Source: Caecitellus pseudoparvulus (taxonomy: Eukaryota; Bigyra: Bicosoecida). Taken from it: a stretch of 64,000 nucleotides of DNA. How positions within the stretch are numbered: position 1 is the first letter of the stretch; the number at the start of each line of letters is the position of its first letter. The stretch is taken from assembly GCA_965644315.1 (NCBI GenBank), contig CBFFRQ010000047.1, positions 32,756 to 96,755 on the forward strand, given 5' to 3'. Made by a program: the position numbers and the translations under genes. Shown in pieces: positions 18,198 through 27,800 of this stretch. Under the pieces are notes generated by a model, which did not search any database, was not told the origin of the DNA, and saw nothing but the letters and a program-made list of their open reading frames with translations.

Positions 18198-18721
18198 AAC
18201 TCCCACCCCAAGGCCTTGCTGGCAGCACCCTCTACCGCTGCCCGGAACGCGGCGCTGTCAATGTACCCTTCCATGCTCTGCAGCGGATTCATGCACGCCT
18301 TCGTGACCAGCTCGCGCAGCGTGGCGGCAAGGGCAGGCACCTTGCTTTCCAAGCCAGAAGTGTGCAGCACTAGGATGTCCATGCTGGGCGTAATGGAGGC
18401 AGAGATGAAGCGCTCGTTGAAACGCTCCATGGCTTTCAAGTCCCTGCGTCGTGGAGCACTTGCCGTGCCTGACCGCAGCAAAGCCGGTTCGCATCCCCCC
18501 ACTCACATAGCAGCGTTCGTCCATCGCACAGCATCCACTGTGTCCAGAGATGAGTGAAGGAGCAGTTCTGCTGTCCGCCCAGCACCCTCCTGAGGGTCGC
18601 AGACAGGTTGTGACAATGAGCCATGGAAACGAAACGGAGCTGAAACGCGGCCACTCACCTCATCACTTGCTGTTTTCAGAAGGAACACAGGGGACCCCTT
18701 CCGAACAATGGCGAGAGCCAT
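18194..18721 (-). CDS. TRAPPC2: TRAPP complex subunit 2 (sedlin/Trs20)
   Basis: TRAPPC2 is a small longin-fold core subunit of the TRAPP tethering complexes acting in ER-Golgi and autophagy traffic. Three exons (18721-18659, 18589-18507, 18443-18194) join to 131 residues, close to the usual 135-140. Seen in order: MALAIVRKGSPVFLL (first longin strand and NPVF-like turn), LLLHSSLDTVDAVRWTNAAM (equivalent of the family's HAALDLVDE helix), LKAMERFNERFISASITPSMDILVLH (matching the KTVDKFNEWFVSAFVT region), and CMNPLQS (matching MNPFYE) before the C-terminal helix. Introns are 69 and 63 nt, both with donor GTGAGT. I chose ATG at 18721 because it places the first strand where the family has it. The stop codon lies inside MLH1's last codons. 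Identification rests on pattern matching by eye. Confidence 0.9.
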
Positions 18722-19171
18722 GTCTGCCTTGCGTGTGGTGAACTGCTGCAAGGCAGGGCAACCAACTGACCCTGTGCAGACGCCAGGAATTGTGCTGCTG
18801 GTGCGGGATTGGTGATCGTCCGCCGGGCTCACCGTGAAGCACCGCGTGGCAAGCCTTACAGTGCCTAGACTGGGAAGTGCAAGCAATGTTTGCTGCTCAG
18901 GACGAGGTCTTGCAGGTTTGGCGCTTCACCCAGAGTGCGTCTGCAACCCGGCACACCCTGCCATGTGCGGCCAAAACAAAAGACCGCTTGCAGATTCCCG
19001 GCTTACACGAACTTGGCCTCCTCTTCACTTGTCACGCCCTGCTTGGACTCAAGGTGAGGCCTGCTTCGTCAGCCCCACCCCGCGTGCAGCTTGAGCCACT
19101 TCCTGACGCACGCACTTCAGCTCCTTTCCACTCCCCTTGAACCTACTTCAGCCCCCACACACCCAGCCCCT
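18722..19171. other. divergent intergenic region, 450 bp
   Basis: The region separates the TRAPPC2 (-) and SDHAF2 (+) start codons and presumably contains both promoters. Short ORFs cross it on both strands but none shows conserved sequence. No TATA box, repeat or RNA gene was recognised. Confidence 0.6.
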
Positions 19172-19848
19172 ATGGCGGCCAGTGTCATTGTATTTGCTCG
19201 GAGAGCTGTGGCGGCCGCAAGGCCCCAAGGCTTGCAGCGAGCCGTACGAATGTGCAGCTCGGTGCCAGCCCCTGACGTCATTGCTGCCAAGGACTCTCAA
19301 CTGCGAGAGCAGCACTACTCGCTGCCGAAGAGTGTTCCAGAACATGCTTTCGACGGAGATGTGGAGATCACAGTGGATGACCTGTTCCGCAAGCGCCTCA
19401 TTTACCGCGCAAAGCAGCGGGGATGGTGAGGCGGCGTTTCGCGTTTCGGCATCCGTCCTTCCCCCCGCAACTCCCCATTCTAAACGAACGCCCACTTGCA
19501 GGCTGGAGGTGGACCTTATCTTGGGCTCCTGGGCCAATGAAGAGGTGCCCCGCCTCAGCGAGGCTGAGCTCATGCAGTTCCACGACATCTTGAAGCTGGA
19601 GACGGTGGACGTGTACAACTTCCTCACAGGCCGAGACGCGGTGCCAGAGGTGAGCCCCTTGCGAGGCCCAGCTGCCTGGAACTCTCGCATGTCAGTTCAT
19701 TATCAGGCTCACGGCGACCTCCCGCTTCCCCTCGCAGGCGCTGAACACCCCCGTCATGCAGAGCATCATGCGGTATGCGAAGTCTGCTCCTGTGGGTCAT
19801 GCCTCCCCAGAAGGATACATGAAGGTGAAGGCCGGGATGAGCAATTGA
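19172..19848 (+). CDS. SDHAF2: succinate dehydrogenase assembly factor 2, mitochondrial
   Basis: SDHAF2 (Sdh5) promotes covalent attachment of FAD to the flavoprotein subunit of complex II in the mitochondrial matrix. Three exons (19172-19425, 19502-19649, 19738-19848) join to 170 residues. The first 30 residues form an Arg/Ala-rich amphipathic presequence (MAASVIVFARRAVAAARPQ). The family core follows: RKRLIYRAKQRGWLEVDLIL, then GSWANEEVPRLSEAELMQF and DVYNFLTGRDAVPE. The usual RGM is RGW here, with the Trp codon split by intron 1. The tail MKVKAGMSN follows a Met-rich helix. Introns are 76 and 88 nt (donors GTGAGG and GTGAGC). Two short upstream ORFs near 19091-19140 are not part of it. Confidence 0.93.
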
Positions 19849-20086
19849 ATACCTTCATGCCCTGTGTCTTCCACTCTCCTGCGCGCCAACGCATGACCAG
19901 CTGTGCCGGCCGTGACGCTCGGCCAACATCGCGTCTGGAAAACGACAGCCACGTGCCCTACAGTTTAGGCAGGCAGAAGAAATGCAGCGCGTGCAAGTGC
20001 ACAGGCTGCAGCACTTCGTCTGAGGTGCCTCCCCCCATGCACCCTCCCATGCAACGTGCGAGGAGCAGGTTGTGCTGGAATCGGTG

Positions 20087-20329
20087 TCACTGCTCTGCTT
20101 CCTCCTCATCTTCAAACATGGCTTCAAGCTCATCAGGATCGTACACCACCTTGATTTGCAGGCTACAAGAGGGGCAGCGAGCGATTTCCTCCCCGTCCAT
20201 CAACTCATCCACCGTGATCACGAAGCGATCGCCACAAGGACAGGGGTAGGTGAACACCTGCCGGTCTTCGTCGAACGTCATGTCCTCGATTTCCACGTCG
20301 TCGTAGATGTTGGCCCCAGCCCCCGACAT
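20087..20329 (-). CDS. DPH3: diphthamide biosynthesis protein 3 (CSL zinc finger)
   Basis: DPH3/Kti11 is a small redox-active zinc or iron protein that supplies electrons to the DPH1-DPH2 radical enzyme making diphthamide on eEF2, and also works with Elongator. The single exon encodes 80 residues, the normal family size. It shows [20 protein letters not shown], then the metal ligands CPCGDRF and CPSC within [15 protein letters not shown], and an acidic tail. It ends 238 bp from the stop of SDHAF2, in convergent orientation. Confidence 0.96.
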   Translation of the reverse strand: MSGAGANIYDDVEIEDMTFDEDRQVFTYPCPCGDRFVITVDELMDGEEIARCPSCSLQIKVVYDPDELEAMFEDEEEAEQ

Positions 20330-20756
20330 GGTGCATTAACTCCAAAACGAATCGATGCGAGGCGTGCCCTGTCCTCTTAAGGGGCACACTGTGTGTCGCT
20401 GCGTGTGCTGGCTGCGCTGAAACGCCGTGGAAACCCCGCCGCTTTCCTTGGGCACTACGATCAGCCACGCGCCTGGGCAGGGCAAAAAGCCCTCTTTCGC
20501 AGCCCACAAGGATCTTCGTGTTCTCATCCACCTGGTACTTACAAGATTTGCTTGGTTTAGGGGCTGAGTGGTTTTGCCTCGCCGGCAGCATTGCCATGGA
20601 TGCACGGGTGATTCGCAACAGGCGGCACGCTACACAACCCCCGCGCCGTGCTGAGGCTGTGCGGAATCATGCTGCGCCACTTCACAGCACCCCCACACAT
20701 GTACCCACACGTACTCAGCCGGAACAGCTTGCGCTGCGCAGTAGACGCGAGACAGC
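20330..20756. other. divergent intergenic region, 427 bp
   Basis: The region lies between the starts of DPH3 (-) and the MSS51-like gene (+). The sequence is mixed, with slightly lower GC near 20340-20600. I see no recognisable promoter element, repeat or RNA gene. Confidence 0.55.
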
Positions 20757-21752
20757 ATGGCTGCTCGCCAAGCAGCAGCGTCCACTGCTGAGTGCTCCCT
20801 TTCTTGGGCCCCTTGCTCTGCCGAAGCCAGCTGTGCACACTGCACTTGGGGCAGAGTGTTGCAGGGGTGGCAGCCAGGCCTCAGTGACGGCGGTTGCCTC
20901 GGCTGCTCAGCAGAGCGCTTGGGCCGGGCAGCAACTTCTCTGGCAGCCCTGTACAGGCTGCATGGCGATTCGTGGGTGGACAGGCCCGGGGCCCTGCACC
21001 TGGCCATCATCGGCATAGATGAGCAAGAAGGTTCTTGCCCAGAGGACTTCTTGGCCCTGCACATTGGGCCGATGGTCCAGCACTTGTGCTCCGTCGGCGC
21101 ACGGCTGGAAGCGCTGCATGTTCACGCTGTGGGGCCGTGCCTGCCCTGGGCCAGCAGCAGCTGCGAGACATTCCAGGCATCTGTCAGCACGAGAGCAGGC
21201 GCATCCACGAGTGTTACATGGTCTGAGCGTGGCTCTTCGCCACCTCGAACATTCCTCTCCCCGAGCGCCCCGGCATTGGACCCTGCGGTATTTGGTTCCC
21301 AACTCAAGTTCCGCTCTGCTCCGGCAGGCGAGGAACCCGAGACTGCGCAGCTTGAGGTGCACCTGCGCTCCTCAAGGAGTGGTTGGGAAGGCTATGCTGA
21401 TCAGTGGGCTTCCCGAGAGCCTGGTTGCGAAGACCCTCGCACCAGCACGTCCCTGCTCCTTGCTCCAAACGCCGGGTTGTGGGGCTATGACTCTTGGGAC
21501 GCGGCCTTGCAACGAATGCTTTCAGAGGCAAGCCAGTCATTCCATGCTGTGTTCACAGCCTACAGCTTCACAGAGTGCGAGGAGGACGAAGAAAAACTGC
21601 TGCGGGAAGCGGGGCGGCTGAAAACCTCCCTGCGCCAAGCCTGGGAGCCAGAGCCAAACCCTTTTGGTGCAACGCATGTCGCCGACGACAAGTACGGCGT
21701 CGTCAATAACCACCACTGGCAGTGCATTACTGTGGGAAATGCAACAGTGTGA
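20757..21752 (+). CDS. MSS51 C-terminal domain protein
   Basis: A single exon encodes 331 residues from ATG at 20757. The second half resembles the C-terminal domain of the MSS51/ZMYND17 family. It has a central strand-turn LHVHAVGP, then LLLAPNAGLWGYDSWDAALQRML (the family's position for a PDLVVAFNPG...W segment), FTAYSFTECEEDE (the family's TxYS..E motif) and a final EPNPFGATH...NNHHWQ (family NPF and late aromatic motif). No clear MYND zinc finger is visible at the N-terminus, only scattered Cys residues in residues 10-55. In yeast MSS51 controls COX1 synthesis, but most family members outside fungi are uncharacterised, so I give no function. An upstream exon carrying a MYND finger cannot be excluded. 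The stop is only 7 bp from that of the convergent gene. Confidence 0.65.
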   Translation: MAARQAAASTAECSLSWAPCSAEASCAHCTWGRVLQGWQPGLSDGGCLGCSAERLGRAATSLAALYRLHGDSWVDRPGALHLAIIGIDEQEGSCPEDFLALHIGPMVQHLCSVGARLEALHVHAVGPCLPWASSSCETFQASVSTRAGASTSVTWSERGSSPPRTFLSPSAPALDPAVFGSQLKFRSAPAGEEPETAQLEVHLRSSRSGWEGYADQWASREPGCEDPRTSTSLLLAPNAGLWGYDSWDAALQRMLSEASQSFHAVFTAYSFTECEEDEEKLLREAGRLKTSLRQAWEPEPNPFGATHVADDKYGVVNNHHWQCITVGNATV

Positions 21753-21759
21753 TGGTGGC

Positions 21760-22059
21760 TCAGCGCTTGCGGCTTCCCACGGCAGGCGCCACAGACAAAG
21801 CAGCAGGCGTGAACCAGCCATACTCAGCTGACGCTGTGACAGGAAGGGGCGGCTTCGCCCGCTCTCTAGCCAACGTCTGCTCCATGAGCTCGATAGACTC
21901 TGCCGCTGGGTGGGTTTCGTGCCCTATCCGGTCTGGCAATGGCTTCAACCTTGATAAGTTGGGCTTGTATGCCAGCTGCTCACCCTGTCCCCTGCGCAGA
22001 GTGTGCACTTCCTTTGCGATCTGCTGCCTCCAAACGAGGTTCTTGCCGATTTCGTCCAT
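21760..22059 (-). CDS. small conserved-looking protein, possible CFAP144/FAM183-like
   Basis: From ATG at 22059 the frame gives 99 residues: MDEIGKNLVWRQQIAKEV at the start and TASAEYGWFTPAAL near the end. The arrangement (short N-terminal helix with WR..I.KE, Pro-rich middle, a T.SxEYGW motif before the C-terminus) resembles small microtubule-inner or flagellar proteins such as CFAP144/FAM183. The similarity is too short to be firm. The frame stays open upstream to 22278 (172 residues), and that extension is basic and Cys-containing with no clear homology. An intron in it is possible. A flagellar role would fit DNAI7 being in the same window, but nothing links them. Confidence 0.42.
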   Translation of the reverse strand: MDEIGKNLVWRQQIAKEVHTLRRGQGEQLAYKPNLSRLKPLPDRIGHETHPAAESIELMEQTLARERAKPPLPVTASAEYGWFTPAALSVAPAVGSRKR

Positions 22060-22662
22060 GTCTTTGCTTGCACTCAGCGCGCATGTGCTACTCGAAGCGT
22101 GCAGGCACTCCGGGTCGCCGCAGGTCACACCTGGCAACGCAGGAAGCACCACACGCTTGTGGGGTGCAGGACACTTCCTCTTCGGCCTTTGACTGCAAGC
22201 CGAGAGTCGATCAGTCTCTGCGTTGTGGATGGTTTGTTCACTGGCTGCCTTTGCACTTCTGGGGTGCCGATTCCTCATCGCGCGCTTCCCCTCCCCGCCA
22301 ACTGCTCGCCCTGAAGAAACACAGCCCCCAAAGTTAGACCCGGCTCATCTGAACCAATCCTGGCATCCAGACCATTTCCCTCGCTTCCTCGACACTTCCT
22401 GCTGACCGGCCAATCTCTCACTCCAAGCGACTTGCTCTTTGCTGCCGTGGGAACCGCGCAAGGACAGCGGCACAAAGTGCTTCAGGCATTTTTCGCGCCC
22501 GCTGCTTGCTGAAAAGGCCAGCGATGCCATTCGATTCAGCACTCGCGAGCGCTAGTTCCAGCATGCCCTTGAACCACAACGGCAATGATGCGCAATTCGG
22601 TGTGCATTGACACCGCCCAGCTGCGAGTCGTGCCATTGACCCAGGCTACCCCGATAGCCCCT
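22060..22662. other. intergenic region between parallel minus-strand genes
   Basis: The region runs from the likely start of the small gene at 22059 to the stop of the PA-domain gene at 22663. Its right part (22279-22662) is less GC-rich than the coding DNA and contains no ORF with recognisable content. It presumably holds the promoter of the small gene and the 3' UTR of the PA-domain gene. Confidence 0.5.
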
Positions 22663-24609
22663 TCAGCCGGACAGCGCTGAGCGGACAGGAACGGAGTCGC
22701 CCGCGTGCCTCTGGCGCTGCAGGCGGGTCGCGATGTCCATGAACTTGGCAGCCGCTTCGACTGCCTCCCTTCTAGGCAAGCCGCTGCCCCACAACACCTT
22801 CTCAGCAAGGCGCTCCCATTGGTCGGAGGCAGTTTCCCGCCTCATTTGCAACAAGTACTGCCCCAGCACCTCAGCGTTGGCCAGTGCTGCCTTCTGCAGA
22901 CACCTTGCCGCATGAAATGCCTTCCTTGCCTTCGTGTATGCTGGCACTGCCGAATGCAGGACGTAGTCCTCGACGCGGTGCCTGAGCAAGCCATTCTCCA
23001 CCGTGCAGGGGATGGCATCGTTCACATGCATGTCTAAGGCACCCACAGGCGTGCCTCCAATGAGCAGCACCGTGGCTGGCACATTCGTATCCAGCGGGCT
23101 CCCTGAGTCGGGTGGCAGTGCCGACGGTGGCTGCTGTCGGCTCTCAAAGGCTTCTGCGAGGAGCGGGCGCAGGCTGCACGCGAGCGTACCGCGACATTTT
23201 GCACAGCTTCCGCACCATGAAGTGCTGTGAAGTTCGTCACAGTCAAGGCCTCTTGAAGCTGCCGGGCACTTGCTTCGTGGCCCGGCTCCTGAGCCATGCG
23301 GTGCACCAAGTCCTTCACAAACGCCCACCGGGCGTGAGAACCCTGTGGGGAGTTACAGCCAAGGACAAGTCTCAGGCGAGCAACGCGCACGGGACGCTTT
23401 CCTGACTCACCCTTGGAGCCTGCGGGTGGTGGATTTGCACCAAGTCCACAAATAGCTGCAGTTGTTCTCGGTGACCCGTGCGCCACGCCGCCCGGTCTTC
23501 CAAACGCAGAAGCGTTGGCCACGCATCCACAGCCCCCACGGAAGCCGTAATGGTCACCACTGGCCTTGACTGCTCCACACCAGCTGCGACTTGCATGAAC
23601 AGGTGCCTGCCTGCTGCAGAGTCCACCAGAATGGTCGGGATTCCAATGTCCAGCGCCTCCTCATCTCCAGCTGGCTGCACCAGGCCGACCGTCACTTCCC
23701 TTGGCAAGTCAACTGTTGCAGCAGCCCCATAGCTGCCATAGTTTGCGATGACAGTTGCCAGTCCTCCAGCGCGCTCCACGATTCGGGTCTTGTTGACCAT
23801 GGGACACTCTCCGCGCAGCACGAGCACCAACCTGCACAGGAAAAAGGAGCGCTGGTGTCAACCCTGCAGCCCCAGCTACATCCACACGGCACGCACCGAC
23901 CCTGCAGCTCGTTGAGCTCTGCCGGTGCTGCTTCGGTGCAAGCTAGCACATCGGGAAACATGACAAGCTCCGCGTTGCGCAGGTCCGTCGGGAGAGGTGG
24001 TCCAAACGTTGCCAAAGCGCCTTCAAAAGCAACCCCACCTGGCAGCTGCACCTCCACAGCAGAAGTTGGCGAAGGCTGCTCGGCGGTCGCCTGTGGCTCG
24101 GACCCGGCAGGCTGCGATATCGGCACGCAGCCCTCCCCTGGTGTGTGAGTCTGGACGTGCCCAAGCCGACCCTCCTTGGCAAGCTGAAAGAACACCTCAG
24201 CGGAAGCATTGCGAACCATGATCCCTGGTATGTGTAGGTCGACCATGTCCCCGCTGGCCTTGCCTGCTGGCATTCTGAGGAGGCCCGGCTCGCTGTTCGC
24301 GACGATCAGGAGCGACGCATTGGACGCCTGAGCCTGCACCATTTTGTCATAGAAGCTGCACTTTCCTCTTTGCACCAGCAGGGCGCGCCCATCGGCGCCG
24401 CTAGCCAGTTTACATCCGTGCGTTTCAGCTGGCACCACCACGTCAAGCTTGGCACAGGAGGGGAGGCCACCAAAGTCGGCACGGAAGAACTCAACGCTTG
24501 TGGCGAGCCCGTGAATGTACAGGTTCCCATGAATCATTGTGGCAGGACTTGCGTGCTCGGCCCGAGCTGCTGTCGCTGCTAGGCAGCACAGTAGAGCCAG
24601 TGCCAGCAT
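22663..24609 (-). CDS. secreted/luminal protein with two PA (protease-associated) domains
   Basis: Four exons (24609-23897, 23831-23411, 23342-23216, 23153-22663) join to 583 residues. The start MLALALLCCLAATAARA is a clear signal peptide. PA domain 1 spans residues about 35-190, with ALLVQRGKCSFYDKMVQAQ and a following LLIVANSEP strand. A Pro/Ala linker then leads to a second PA domain at about 230-340: VLVLRGECPMVNKTRIVE, then AGGLATVIANYGSYG and IGIPTILVDSAAG. The second domain is assembled only after splicing out a 65-nt intron, which supports the model. The C-terminal 240 residues are helical, rich in Ala/Glu/Arg, and match nothing I know. PA domains act as lids or binding modules in vacuolar sorting receptors, subtilases and SPPL proteases; no catalytic domain or membrane span is visible here. 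Introns are 65, 68 and 62 nt. The divergent start lies 255 bp from that of the giant receptor. Confidence 0.8.
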
Positions 24610-24864
24610 ACTTCGTGGTGAAACGCGGTTTGCGCATGTGCCTGCAGAGAGGTGCCACATTCCCCCACGCGTCCTGCGCAAATTCGCACATTTGAAGTCT
24701 CTGAATGTCGCAAGTGAGAAGGGGGTGCATGTTTTGCTCACCTCTCGACCCTGTCCAGCCTCCCAACGCCCGCGCTTGCCGTGACGCACGGGGCAAGTGA
24801 CCTCCACGTGCTTGGCCTCCTGCCTGGTCAACCTGGGAAACCCGCGCAAGATTCCAGCACGCTA

Positions 24865-27800
24865 ATGCCCCCCACCAACGTGGTCGTTTGCACTGCGCTG
24901 CTGCAGCTTGCCTGGCTGTGGGGGCAAAGCGCGGCAGCAGATTGGAGGTGCGTGCACCTTTCAGTCAAGGCGGAAGCGAGCTTCCGCACACACACTTCGT
25001 CCTGCTCAGGCAAGGGGCCCTGTACTGGCGGAAGCAAGGCAGTTCGAGTGTTTTCCTTGAGTTGCATGTCGAACTGTAGGTACTGCCTACGCCCACGGCT
25101 GCTACAGCCAAGCTGACGCCATCCATTTGCCTGCGTTGCACAGGGAAGCCACCACAGTTAGCCTGGTGCCATTGTCTGAAGGGTACGTGCACCTCACCGC
25201 AAGGCCTGCATACGTCTTGCACTGACTTTCCCCACATCACATGAGACAGACAGGTTGACTTTGGGGATGGAACACCCATCACGACGTTGACTCGGCAAGG
25301 GAGTGCACAAGCAGGGCATGCTGGGAGGGTCGTGGCCACATTCGGCACTGCACACACATACTCTACGCTGGGGGTTTATGACTGCACGTTCAACTCCTCG
25401 TCGCTCAGAGGAAGCAGCTGGGCGCCTGCAGCCATGGCCGGTCAGCCAGCACAACTCAGCACACGTGTCAACCTACTTGCCCTCCCAAACAACCCAGCAC
25501 CTCCCATCCCACTCGCGCCGATAGGGCTGAGGCTGCTTGCTGAGCAGAATGCTAGAGTTTACGTCCATGCGACTGATCCCCAGTCCCGAGGGCCGAACAT
25601 CGGCGTCACGTTCTCCTATGATCCAGACCACAGGATGCCCCCCATCACGAGCGGCTTTGAGATGATGCTGGCCGAAGCCCTTCTGTTTCTGGACGCAAGA
25701 GAAGCCCAGCTGGCTTCTGGACTCGGGCTCTACTCCATCCCAATTCGCGTTGCTGATGCTGATCACTTCTCTGAGCTGGATCTTGCGGTGGAGTTCGTGG
25801 TAGCCAACGGCCGCTGTGAGTCTGCGGTGGATGCGACTGGCGCAAGCACCTGTCGAGCCTCAGACACCGACACTTCCTGCACGAGCACGTCGACTTGCAC
25901 TTCTTGTACCTCCTTGCTGGCATGCACGCCGCAGCGCGCAGCATTCTTCACCAGTGCAGGCCTAGATAGCCTTGTGTGTCTGCAGACAGGCGGTGCCGCC
26001 GAGACCTTCAACCTGCTGGCGGAGCACGTTTCCAGCACGTCCCCACAAGTCTTGTTGGGTGTCGGCGCCCCGGCAGCCCAAGGAGCGACAGTCGCATCAG
26101 TGTCCCAACTGACCTCTTCTACAGTCAGTGTAGAGATTGAGCTGAACCCGACCAATGCGGCGCCGGGAATCCGCAGCCTACCTGTGCAACTGGCGACCAG
26201 CGACACTGCTTCACAGCCAGCCGCTCCCAGGCTGTTGACGTACCTGCTGGAAGACTCTTCTGCGCCGTTTGCAGCCCCAACGGCTGTGGCAAGCGTCTTT
26301 CCTGCCACGTACACTGCAACGGGCGCCACTTCCGTCGCCGTGTCGGGCAGTGGCTTCCTCAACACCGCTGGGCTGCAGTGTCAGTTCCGCCTGGACGGCC
26401 AGACTAAGGTGGTCACCACGTCGGCGACCTTCTCTAGTGCTAGTGTAGTGCTTTGCACACTTCCAAAGCGGGCCGACTTACACGACGCGGGTCTGGACGA
26501 CGAAACCGTCACCAGCGTGGCAGTCTCGGTGAGCAACTTCGGACCTTGCGGAGCCCACACCTTTGCAACGCTCACAGGGGCTTTCAATTACGTCAACGCA
26601 TGCCCAGCAGGACACCACCTGAACTCTGCAAAGACAGCCTGTGTTGCGTGCCCCGCGGGGCGGTACAATCCCAACACTGGCTCTGAAAGCAGCAGCGCCT
26701 GCATCGCTTGTGCTGCGGGACGGTACGGAGACTCAGAAGGAGAAGCATCCGAAGACTGCACTGCTGTGTGCCCAGCTGGCTTCTACTGCCCCGAGGGCTC
26801 TGCCTCTGGCACTTCTACGCCCTGTGCGCCAGGCTTCTTTGGCGTGGAAGGGCGTTCAACCCCCTCTTGCTCTGGCCAGTGCGCCCCGGGACACTTCTGC
26901 AACCCAGCATTCGGCCCGCAGACAACTGCAACACCGTCAGGCCAACTCTGCAGTCCTGGAAAGTATGGAAAGGAGGGTGAAGTCAACGCAGCATGTTATG
27001 GGACGTGCTTTGCAGGTCACTTCTGCCCACAAGGCACCTCGGAAGCCACGATGCTAGTCAACACTTGTGGCTCTGGCGCGGCAGCTTGCGGTCCTGGCGC
27101 GATACCTCGGACGACCTACTGCCCATACGGCTCGCATCAAGTAAGCTGCGCTGTACCGGGGAGGTACACCAGAGGTGGATACAGCGATGGAACCCAAACT
27201 GGCTTGGGGACGGCTTGGGCGGGCCGCTATGCGACCGGGGACGGCGTGCTCCGCCCTTGCCCTGCAGGCAGGTATGGCAACGTGAACAGCCAAACAAGCG
27301 CAGCTTGCACAGGGCTTTGTCGGCGTGGGTATCACTGCCCAGAGGCATCCGACTACCCAACGTTTCGGAAGTGCACTGAGGGCCTTGGGGGAGACTATGA
27401 GACCAACCCTGCTGCGTACTACTGCTTGGAAGGCACGACACCACCAAGTGGTTGTGCTACGTGCTTCCCAGAGACAGGGCCGAAGCATGTGAATGCGTCG
27501 TACTACTCAACTCCTGACGGTTCTTCCTCAGATGAAAAAACTCGCACAGGGCAGGCTCCTTGCTCTGAGAGAGAGGTGTGCATCTACGAAACCGGACTTC
27601 GGCGGGCCAGACTGGAGATCACGAGCGGCAGCTGCCAAACCGGCTACCTCACTCGGTATCAAACTTGGAACCCTGATACGCACGTGGCACTCTCAGAGAA
27701 TCAAGACGTTGGGACCGCTGTCATTGACATCCCTATCCGCACCTGGGTGGCAGGTGCCGTGCCCACTTCAACCATTGTCGTGCACGAAGCACTCAGCACC

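Noticed and set aside
10790-20329. functional cluster of translation-related genes (KAE1, eIF5A, DPH3)
   Set aside because: They are interspersed with MLH1, TRAPPC2 and SDHAF2 and lie on different strands. Chance co-location is the simplest reading in a gene-dense genome.
23154-23189. 36-nt intron (GTACGC...CGCAG) in the PA-domain gene
   Set aside because: Too short compared with all others; the 62-nt alternative with donor GTGCGG restores the frame and fits the local size range.
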